From Cornus controversa (Eukaryota > Streptophyta > Magnoliopsida > Cornales > Cornaceae), in NCBI GenBank assembly GCA_026545225.1, contig CM048853.1, positions 54,517,755-54,581,754 of the forward strand: 64,000 nt of DNA. The letters run 5' to 3'. Below the pieces are notes generated by a model that was given only the letters and a program-made list of their open reading frames with translations, ran no database searches and was not told where the DNA came from. The position numbers and the translations under genes are program-made. Positions 22,801-34,800 of the stretch are shown here, piece by piece. Position 1 is the first letter of the stretch. Each line of letters opens with the position of its first letter.

Positions 22801-25800
22801 CAAGTGTGGCCATTTAACACCACATTTTGCACATACAACATCAATTTAATATCATTTATCCACTACTCATTCGATGCTCAAATGTCAAAATTTTGTCAGT
22901 AACCAAGCCCCCCCAGCAAATGAATAATCCCTAAATTTCCTTCATGGAAAAGTACAATAAAACTCCTTTGATAGCATCCTAAATTAGAATCTTAAACTAA
23001 TCATCCAAATGCTCTCTACTTTGGCCAAGTAAAGAACACATAGAAGGTATCAACTGCCACCAAATGTTTGGTACTAAAAAAAGGACCCTAGACACATTTA
23101 CGAAGTATCCATACACCAAATATTAAGTCAAATGAGGACCCTTGACACATCTCCAATGTCAAAACACTAAAATCTTCTAAAACACCCAAACTGAACCTTC
23201 ATGATACCGTTCTGAACTCTAAAACTACTTCCTAGTGAAGTATTTTATTGATGACCCAAAAGGACCAATACCAACTCCCACAAAGAAACCTTTTTTCCAA
23301 TGACCAAATGATACCGAGTTTGACATCCTCACCCTTCCACAGAAAGTCCCCTGAATCAGTAATTAACAATAAACAATGACAATAACTAGGGGATAATGCA
23401 GATCATCTTTGGTCCAGTACAATGCAGACAGCTATATATAAGATCTTTCAAAAATAACCAAGACTTAATTATATAATCCCTCCATCCCAAAATAAATGTC
23501 CTTTTGGGGGCTCTTAACTTTTTAATGGGTTGAAATTCCAAAACCAGATCTCCAAAAATTTAACGGTATAAGTTGCTAATTTAGAAAAAAAATCAAAACC
23601 TCAAGGATAATTTCAAAAAGTCTCAGTTTTTAACATTAACTTTTCAAAGGGGACACTTATTTTGGTACACCCTAAAAAGGAAAAAGCAACAATTAATATG
23701 GAACAAAGGGAGTAATTGGTTCCAAAAATGTAATATAGAAACGTTTTATTTGCAGTTACACGAACATATCAAAGAACCATTCATTATTCACACATTTCGA
23801 TAATCATTAACTGCATTAACTGCATAGAGCATGCTCCTCAGCTTAAGGAGACTGAGTAGTGGGTAAAGTAGATGTGTTGTTGTCCTCTTAAATTGGAATT
23901 GCTCTCAATGTATTTTACTAATGATGATGTCTACCAGAGTCCATAAAACCAAAAAAATTCATACTCAGAAGTTGTAAGTTATTAGAAAGAGTAGAGAAAC
24001 TTAATAAATCGAAGTACTTCAAAACAAAGACTCACAGATTCCTGTCTTGCCATTTCAACCATGTAAAGTGAGGGTTTTTCCTGCAAAATATAACCATGGT
24101 GGCTATTAGTGCCACTTTTCAATCACTAAATGAACACAACTTCAACTCCAAGGAACCATATAAGAATACCCCCCCCCCCCCCCTCTCCCAAAAAAAATAA
24201 ATAAATACTGGAATAATTTATTACTTGATTAAAAAGAATGCAAAGGACTTGGTGGATAAGATGAAAAAGTTTTCCAAAAGCTCTCAAGAAAATACTGGAG
24301 ATGTTAAAGAAACCAATAATGTCAAAGTTGCATCTAGGTGACAGTCAAAGCCAATTTTCAAGGCTAAGGAAAAGTGCACTCTTAACAAATCATTGAATAA
24401 TATTGCTGAAAAAGCAATATAATCCATCAGAAACAAGGTTACATATTTGGTATGACCAACTAGGCACATACTAGACTATCACAAATCAAATCATATTGTA
24501 CAGAAATAAACTAGCAGATAAAATAATAGTTCACAACACCTTAAAAATTGTAAAAAATAGACCCCAAGGGTACATAAGCTCCTTGCAAAGTTTGGGAAGG
24601 TGTATGAAACTCACACCACAAAGCTCAAGTCCAAATAAGATTTAGTGGAACATCTTGAGGCTCCACCTAAGGGAAAAAGTCTCAGGTGTGAGGTGTACAT
24701 GCCCTGTTCTAGACTTGGATATGTCATGTTGCCTCAAACATTAACAGAGTATTACACCTAGGACTTCAAAAACTGTTTACGGTATCCCTATTGACAAAAC
24801 AATATTGGCTATTGCAAAAGCAATATGCAACTGTGGCACTTGCTTTAAAATAGAGGCAGCCTAATGTTTATTGCTCTTCACTCCTTAGTCAACTTTTTAA
24901 TTAACAATTCATAATACACCAAAAGAAATAAGAAATAACAATCCATTACTTAAGTATACCGTATTTACATTTTTCAGTAACTTGTTCAAAACTCAATTTA
25001 TAATGGAAAGATCTCCTCCTAGATACTGAAAATGTTCATGACCATTTACTGACAACTTAGTTTTTCCCAATACTTCTTTGCCTCAATTTTTGTCTATATA
25101 ATCATTTCAATTTATTGCTAAAGCATTTGCATGTTTACGTTATACACTAAAATAATCATTTAGACAACCTTTGCTTCCATCTACCGTATCATTTTTAAAA
25201 TGCGGATTGCAAGCTTAAGCAGTGTGCTTCAAGACCTATATATGATGCATTATTTGGTCCATAAAGAACAACTAAACAAGGAAATTCCAACATTTTAGAA
25301 GGTGCATTATATATAATATTCAAGGTTCATTTGTTATGAGGACCCTGAAATTAAGTTTAAATGTTTATGGGCTGAAACTTATACTTCATTATATAATTGA
25401 ACAGAATAACAAATGAAGATTGTAGAAATGGACCAAACTGTAGACAGACATTGGAAGGCATGACACATCAAGCAAGAAATGTTTACCTGTTTGGACTGAG
25501 ATGCTCGTGTGAGAAGCATTAAGTCCCCATAGGAATGAGATGTTTGTGTAACATTGAGAGCTGTGGCAATAGCAGTGCTGGTCTGCATACATGCATAGGC
25601 ATGAACTTATAGATTATATATGTAATAATTTAAAATCAATAGCATAATAGAAAGAAGGGTATATGCCCGTGCCAGCTTGTAGAGCATATATGTACAGCTC
25701 CACATTCGACAGCACTGTTAGAAAATAATCATATTAATGAAAAAGATTCCCACTCCATTCAGCAGCATTTGCAAAAATTACACAAGGAGAAAGTTGAAAG

Positions 25801-28800
25801 AATTGCGTTAAAGAAGACCTCAAATTCCTAGTCTAATTAGAATTTTATTTTAGAGTTGTATATTATTAGCAGAGTTTCTTGTTAGGCAAGTCTTGAGCTC
25901 CTAGGAATTGTAATCGTTGTCTAACAAGGACCTGAGTTTAAGACTCTATAGATAGATACCTAGCTTATGGGTTAAGACTATAAGAGTGAGAGAGTGTAAG
26001 GGTGTATGAGGTCTTGGATCCTCTACCTCACATGACCCGTAGAGATGTGGTTTATGGGTTGATAGACTGATGGAAAGAAAGGAGTCTTGTGTATCAGCCT
26101 TTATATCCTAGAGCGGGAGTGGGGTACACGGTTAGGTGTTGGGTTCTTCTCTAACTTTATAATTTCTCTACATTATTATAGTGGAATCTCTTTTCATCCG
26201 TGGACGTAGGTAGGCCAGCTGTGCCAAACCACATTAAATCTTGTGTTTGTGTGTGATTTCTTACTATTTGTGATTGGATCTCCAATGCGTTTACATTTCT
26301 ACTTTGTCAACAGACTACATATCAACCACAACAAAGGAAGCAGAAAGGGAAAATATATAAACTAATTGGGTTCAATTGAGAACTCCTTAGCAAAATGGTT
26401 TTCACGATTGCTATATGCTTAATACATGCAAGTCAAACGTACTGTTGCTGTAGGAAACTTGAAAATCCTACTTGTACCCTAACAATATAAAGCATTAGCC
26501 CTTAAAAAAGATTATATAGGAAAGAACACATTCAATTTCCTATTAGATAAATGAAACCATGACAGGCACGAGATTGTGGATTCAAGTCTCAGAACAGCCA
26601 CTTTCTACAAAATAAAAACAAATATTAAGTCCGTCTCTAGTCTTCCCCTTCCAGCACTCCACATAGTTACATGGGACATACACTTGATAATGCTTTTCAG
26701 ATAATTGCCACAATGAGTATGGAATGCATTTGCATATTATGAAACTTTGATGTGTAAGCACATTAAAAAACAATATTTTGACAAAGAAGCAAGGGCAAAT
26801 CGAAATATCAGTGTAACCTCACCCTCTCTGCAAAATGAACAGCATTTTCCTTCCGATTTTCAAGGGGGAAAACAACAGGAAGATATTCCACCTGTACAAT
26901 ATTGGAATAGATTACCTAAATCAATTTTAAGCTAAATATAAGCAATGCAGTAAAAAAAATATTCAAATAGAAGGGCAAGCTTGAAATGGATGTACACATC
27001 ATTGTTTAAAAAGATGCAGACTGAAATGTGTACATGTGGTCTATGGGAAGGCATAGTTAAAGTCTAAAACAAGATTCTAGGATGATATTCAGTTTGAAAT
27101 GTACAAAAACACCACAGTGTGCTTTCAATGATTTTTAGCAGCGCAGTGTATAATGACACAATCATAAGTCATTGTTAAATGAAACCAGACAACAACTTTG
27201 TGGTTTCGGTCTTTCCAGAGAAAGCTTCATCTACCACTCCAGAAACTACTTCTCCTAGTTCAACTCCGTCATTAAACTATGGCATGTTCTGGCTAAGATC
27301 AAACATTATCTACATTACAAATGATTTTAAGTATAACTACCATCCCAGATTTAGTCCAATGAAAGAATCCATTCATAAGCATAGTTGTCCTCTTTGTTAT
27401 ACTATTCACTTTCAAGAGTGAACCATAGGATTTTCAATGGTGTTGAGTCAGAATCAGAGGCAAAGAAAATAACAGGTTAGAAAGAAAAATGGCATGATAA
27501 CCAGCACACTACTTTGTTGGATCTAGATCAATCTACTTTTCCAAGAGTAAAAAAGAGATTTGAACACCACCATGCACACCAATAAATAGACAAGAAACAG
27601 AACCAGGGAGCGGTGGGGCAAGCAAAATATATTAAACAAGACATGTTAACTAATGTCATAAGATGACAAGGAAAAAGAACAAAACAAAAACAAAAAGAAA
27701 CCATATGTACCTTGTATTTTTATGATGATTGAATGTGCATGTTATACACATAAAAATAAAAATAATAATTATAATAAAGAAAACGGACAATATACTGCAC
27801 TAATAATTCTAATTTCTAACACAGGGAAGCTACAGTCTTGATGAAGAACAAATGTTAGTGACAGAAATTAATGAATCTAGATAAAGGAAAATTTTGAGAA
27901 TGAGTTTAATATTCTCAGGAGATCAAAAAGTTGACCATCCAAAGGCCTATCATGACAATATCAAATTCATATGTATAAACACTAGATTATTCATTAAACA
28001 AAAAACTTCGTGTCTTGAGCGCACACAAAACAAACACACAAGGATGTCTGATTAATGGATAATCTAGGGCGACCAATAAAATCATTAACAAAATTATAGA
28101 GCATTAGTGAATATATATCAATGAAACAACTAAATATGATTTTACACCTCGACTATATGGCAATTTTAAAAAGAAATCCAAGCTAAACTACATTTTCAAA
28201 TTATGCAACCATAGAATAATAAATAAATAATCGCAAGCCGAGAGAGAGAGAGGCTGCTGTATACCTCCATAAAATTGTGAAACTGCATGAACATTCTAAA
28301 CAAGAGCTTCCCCAAAGCAATATGTCCCCTAAACAGAATAGCACACCACATAAAGCAAGGTTTGTAAGATACTCCTAAAGACAACATTAAAAAAATTGGA
28401 AACAAGAGAAAATCCTACCAGGATTGGTCAAAGTGCACATGGGGATACCGAACAACTACTGGCTGGATGGGATAATTAGGGATAAATGCACCAAGTTGGA
28501 ATGAAATAAGGACTCTTCCATTGGTCGTGGTTCCCTCGGGAAACAAAAGCAATCGAGGAAATTTATTGCAAGAAGCCTTTCTCTGTATTCAGATCCTTGA
28601 AAGCACAATTCTGTATCAAATAGCTTATAGTTTGATAAAACTTAATAGTTTGTTTTTTTTCTCATTACATCATATGACAATTCATAACAAAACATTCAAT
28701 AAGCCAATGCTTCTGTTGTTAGACTTCAACGCATGCTAAACAATCAATTTGGGGTCAAGATATATTAACAATGATTGCAATAAACAAGTTTCACTAGCAT

Positions 28801-31800
28801 ATAAACAACTGGAAGAGATATCCAAATGGTCAATCACATAGAAATTTCTAAGATAGAGAACATGATCAATATAGACTCAACTTTTACATGTTTGTATGAT
28901 CAATGTCAACAAATAAATTAAGAAACTCACACCAAGTAAAAACCGAAAAAATAAATAATAAATTGAAAAATTACCAAGTACAATCAGTTGAACTCTGGGA
29001 CAATGCTTCCATAAAATTGAGCAATGGAATTCACTAACCATTTAATCTTCAAATACCCAACTCAATTCTTCTTTAAGAAAGAGGGACTAAAGAAAAATAC
29101 CCTTTTAAAAGAGCAGGGTGGTAAAAGTGGATTGCTTCAAGTTGGTTGCAACATCACCAACACTAAAAATATCCCACTAATCATTAGAAATAAAACTCCA
29201 CCCTCTATTTGGTACGAACGATGGAAATTGGATAGAAAGGTATTAGGGCCTTGGGGGTGGAAGAGGTATCCCTTGAGAAATAAAGAGCTCGTATTGTTTA
29301 ATTAGGTTGGAAGAAAATAAGGAACAAATAGAAGAGATATTGTGTGATATTTTCACCATTATTCACCTTCATAACTAAAAAATAGTTTTTCTAGATGGGT
29401 AAAGAAAGAGAGAAAAGTATTGTCAATCATCAGCCTGCTGAAAAAGCCCTTTACTCTTTCTCTAATAATACAGTAAGCTCGTTCACCCCCCTCGCAAAAG
29501 CAACTCACACATCGTCATTCTAAGGAAGAGCCCCTCAGCTTTAAGCTCCAGGTTTTGGGTGGCTATCAATACTGGAGCTCATGCGGTTGTTTGGCTACGT
29601 ACTCCTCGTCTGTGTATCCCACTCTGTCTCTCACCAACTTACTGCCATGCCATGTGTTAAAAGATTTAAATATTAAAGTTATACCCTCTCTAACAACTTC
29701 AGTAAATCTAGATGATATTCCATGATGGATGCCATACCTCTTTGCTTTAGAGATGAATGAGCTGACAAGACACATCCAAGATGATATTCCGTGGTGTATG
29801 TTGTTTGCCGATGATATTGTTTTAGTCGATGAGACTAGAGAAGTTAATGTCAAATTGGAGGTTTGGAGAGAAGCTTTAGAACTAAAAGGGTTTAAGATAA
29901 GTCGAAATAAAACTGAATACATGGAGTGTAACTTTAGTAAATCTAGAAGGACAAATGAGGATGTAGTGAGGATTGAGAATCAAGAGGTACAAAAAAGTGA
30001 ATATTTTTGCTATTTAGGCTCAATTATTCAAAATGAGGGAGAAATTGGAGATGACGTTAATCATAGAATCAAGGCAAGATGGGTTAAATGGAGGGGTGCA
30101 TCTAGTATATTGTGTGATAGGCGTATATCCTTACGATTGAAAGGGGAGTTTTATCGAACAGCTATTAGACCAGTCATACTTTATGGTATCGAATGTTAGG
30201 CAGCTAGGCAACAACATTTGCATAAAGTGAGTGTTGCAGAAATGAGAATGTTGAGATGGATGTGTGGGAAGACTAGAAAGGATAGAATTAGAAATGAACA
30301 TATTCGGGAAATGGTTGGTGTAGCACCAATTAGAGATAAAATGAGAAAAAATCGGTTAAGATGGTTTGGACATGTGTAAAGAAGACCTTTAACTGCGCCG
30401 GTCAGGAAAAGTGACATAGTCCAAATTGAGGGCAATGTTAGGGGAAGAGGAAGATCAAAGCTAACATGGGTAGAGGTAGTAAAGAAAGATATGATAACAT
30501 GTGGATTAACTAAGGAGATGACCTTAAATAGAGTTGAATGAAAATATCGAATTCATGTAGCCGACCCCAAGTAATTGGGAAAAGGCTTGGTGGTTGTTGT
30601 TGTTGTTACACTCTCTAATAACTCAAGCTTTTAGAGTAGATGGTGGCTAATATGGTATCAGAGCCACAGGTCTTGAGTTCAAACCACAACGTCACCCTGA
30701 TAACTAAAATTGAAACACGTGTTGGACCAAAAAGAAGGCCACACGTGAGGTGGCGTGTTAAAAGATTTAAATATTAAAGTTATACCCTCTCTAACAGCTT
30801 ACGCTTTTAGAGTAGATGGTGGCTAACACCATGGTTGAAGCTTCTGTTTTATTCATCAAAGCTCATCCTAATCTCCGTTTGATATTACTGCCTTAGCCTT
30901 GTCCTACCATCTGTATAATGGAGTTCGTCAATTACTGATTTTGATAATTTTTATTTTTTCTTTGTATAATAACTACAGTTAAATAGTATAGTAATTGATT
31001 AAGCTAAGATATACTATAGTATTAAATTGTGTAAAATATAAACTGAATAGCGTATCACTAATTTATTATTACACTATTGTTGATTATAATTACTAGTGTT
31101 TATAATTTACTAATATAGATTAAGATATAATATAGTCACTAATACTAGTTTACTACTAATTTATAATTATATCAAACTAGTAATGCTAACTCAATATCCA
31201 ATCACTTTACAATTTAAAGATGTTTGATTTAGAATTTGTGATTTGGTGCATAAATGGAAGCCTTGTCAAAGTGGAGGCCTATTGATGGTGGTATGAGTTA
31301 AAATATTGGTTGGAAAGTTGGTGTGCTAGTTGATGCAGGCATAAGTTTACTTGTAAATTTGTAAGATAATAGTCTGCGATGGTATGACATAGTTGAAGGA
31401 GCATTTGACACACAAGAAGGATAAGTGACTCCGTGCGAACATGTCAATTGAGAACTTAAGGAACAGATGCTCAAACATCTTTCAAAGGGTAGAGGTTTCC
31501 AAAAAACGAGCTGTCCACTTCCCGATATTCTTCAAGACGACACCTCACAGGGACAACAGCTTTGTTTTTCCTCATCATAGCTAGGCAGCCTTCTAACTCA
31601 TCCAGGTTGGAGGGCAGAATTAAGGAGATGCAGCAACTCACCAACTTGGAGCAGAGCACCACTGAGCATCTTGACATCATGGATTATGCTAAGATGACTA
31701 CAAACAAGTTTTATAACAATAATTAGGATGTCTTAGTTAACTTTGGGATTTAAACATTTTGATCAGTACTTTTATACATGTCCTAAATCCAGTATGTGTT

Positions 31801-34800
31801 AGTTTAACTACTGTTATTTAATTCCAATAAATTATTTATCTAACTATGTAACTAATAATTTATTTAACAAAATATGTAATTAATAATAAACTATGTAGAA
31901 TAAATAATAATTTATTATGAATTAAAAATAATTTAACATAATTAATAATTTATTAAACCAACTATGAAGCATAAACTAAAGCCAAACCATAAACACCGAA
32001 ACCCAAAAACCCGAAACCCGAAAACCTAAATAAATTATTAATAAAACCTAAACCCCAAACTCGAAATAAAAAACCATGAAACCCCAATCTCGCAACACCT
32101 AAACCCACACCCTGGGCAGCATATATAATAATATATTATTAAATACAAACTATGCATAATAAATAATAATTAATAATTTGTTCAACAAATATCTAATAAA
32201 ACTATGTATCATTAATAACAAATATATAATTAAAAACTATATAGCGTAAATAATAATTTATTCAACAAATATCTAATTAATAATAAATTATATTACATAA
32301 ATAATAATTTATTTAACAAAATATGAAACTAATAGTATGTAAAACAGACTATGTAACAAATAATAAACCCTAAACCCTAAATTCAAACCCGAAATTCAAA
32401 ACCACGAAACTCCAATCTCGCAACCCAAGCCCCACACCCTAGGCAGCATAAATAATAATATAATATTAAATACGAACTATTTAAAATAAATAATAATTAA
32501 TTTAAAAATGTATAATTTATCACAAATAACTATTTTATTATGTATTATAAACTGTGTAACATAAATAATAATTTATTTAATCAAGTAATTAATATTTAAC
32601 TATGTAGCATAAATAATAATTTATTTAACCAAGTAATTAATATTCAACTATGTAGCAAAAATAATCATTCATTCAAAAAATATCCAATAATCAATGTAGC
32701 ATAAATGATAATTTTTTTAACAAACTATATAAATAATAATGAACTATGAAGTATGCTTAAATAATAAATTATTTAACTAACTATCACTAATGAACTATGT
32801 AGCTTAAATAAAATTTATTCAACAAATTATATAATTAATAATAAACTATGTAGCATAAAAAATAATTTATTATATATTCAAAACTATTTAACATAAATAA
32901 TAATTTATTTAACCAACTATGCAACTAATAATGAAGTATGTAGCATAAATAATAAATTATTTAACAAACTGTATCATAAATAATAATTTAGTTTACAAAC
33001 AATGCATTTAACTGACTATCTTACCTAATGTATATTCCCTAATAAATAAAAGGATAAATTTAGTTTATAATATGTTTGAGATGTTGTATTATTTTTTAAT
33101 ATTTGAGATTATAATATATATTTTACAACAACAGATAAAAGTAAGGAGAATAGCGATCATGATGACAATATAATACACATTTGACCCCGGAGAGAAAGAG
33201 TTCCCTCTTTGGTTCTTTCCCTTCCCTCTCTTCCCCTCTACCACAGGAACAAAATGCTTTCTATTTATCCTCCTTTTCTTCCTCCCTCTTCCTTCTTTCC
33301 ATATTTCCTCCCTCTTTGTTTCTCATGCGTTATTGAAGTTATGTAATACCTTTAAGGTAACCTATAAAATATCTTTTAGTTAGGAACCATCAGAATTCCT
33401 TTTTTTCCTTTTTATCAGGCTTGGCATCAACACACCACCTTCAATCATAAGCAGTTATTTATAGTCATAACATTCAAGAAGCAAGTATTGACAATGGCAT
33501 GTGCTTATTACATTAATCATCGTCCTGAATAACTATAATACATCAGGGCAAAGATCAGCAAAAAAATAATCAAGATAAACTGGTTAGTAAAGATATAGAA
33601 AAACTCCATACCTTTATCTCACTAACTGCTTGCTTCCTTGACGATGGTGAGAACCTATTAACATATATCACCTAATGACGGAAATAAGAGAAAGCATGAC
33701 TCTTATGTCGATTAATTTATTAAATTCAAAAGCAAACTAAATCTGAAAATTATTGGTATTAATTTACTGAAATAGAACATATCTAAATATATAACCTAGC
33801 ATATGCAAAAAGCTTCATAATATTGTATGGGGATATAAGATTACCTGCATTGCTCTGATAATGGTTCCAACAAAGGGCATGGAATCATGAGACTCAGATG
33901 CAACAATAGTAGGAAATAATTCATAGAAAAAGAAAATAGGTTCAATGTATGACACATGATTAGATACAACTATAGGAGCAGTCTCCCTTGGAGCAGGTCT
34001 TCCTCTTCGTTTTATCCAATGATAGCTGCAACATCCCAAAAAAATATTCTATTTAAATTATTTTGAGTGAATGCAAAAGGAGATTTTTAACAAGCCATAA
34101 CCTCATGCACTTCAACAAACTTGGTTGATTTAAGATAAATATTCTTAAATACAAATATATAGAAATTGAAAAGGGAAAGTTGGATAAGACAAATTTTAAC
34201 ATAATGCCAACAAAAAGGGGATTAACATACTTCAAATAAATCCACCAAATAAAATTCCAACCAATTGGAGTTAGGAACACAAATCTATTCTCGTTGCTCA
34301 ACCAAATCTTAGGATTCATATTCACAAATGGGGTTGGCTTCATGAATGTTCAGCGAAATTTCAGGATCTATGTATTGTAAGGAGGGAGTAATTATTAAGT
34401 ATCCTGGGGATTCCATATTTATAGGAATCCCACCAATAGTAAACATCTATTCCACACAATTTTAGGAGATAATATGAAATAGAGAGTTCTAGTGGTGGGA
34501 TTCCCCCCATACACGGAGTCCCGGTGGTATTCAATAATTTTCCGTAAGGAGGGATTCTAAAAAGGTTCACTATTTGTGTAACGCCCCACCCTGTCCCGAC
34601 ACAATATTGTCCGCTTTTGGTTCCCCCGGACCAGAGACTTCCCAGGGGGTCACCCATCCTGGTACTACTCCCAGCTAAGCACGCTTAACTGTGGAGTTCT
34701 GGTGGGTTCACAACCATCACGGCTTTAAAACGCGTTGTGTCATAGAAGGGTGATAATCATACATATAATACTTCCCCATTCCACACCCAGGCGATGTGGG

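Noticed and set aside
29024-29305. Plus-strand open frame of 93 codons
   Set aside because: It lies in an LPEAT2 intron in what looks like a non-coding dispersed repeat, with no motif.
31200-31700. Possible transposase remnant in LPEAT2 intron 2
   Set aside because: The composition is less AT-rich than the neighbours, but no transposase motif could be read in any frame.
32367-32382. Two CCCTAAA units suggesting a telomere remnant
   Set aside because: Only two units are present, inside an AT-rich minisatellite with related non-telomeric C-rich blocks.
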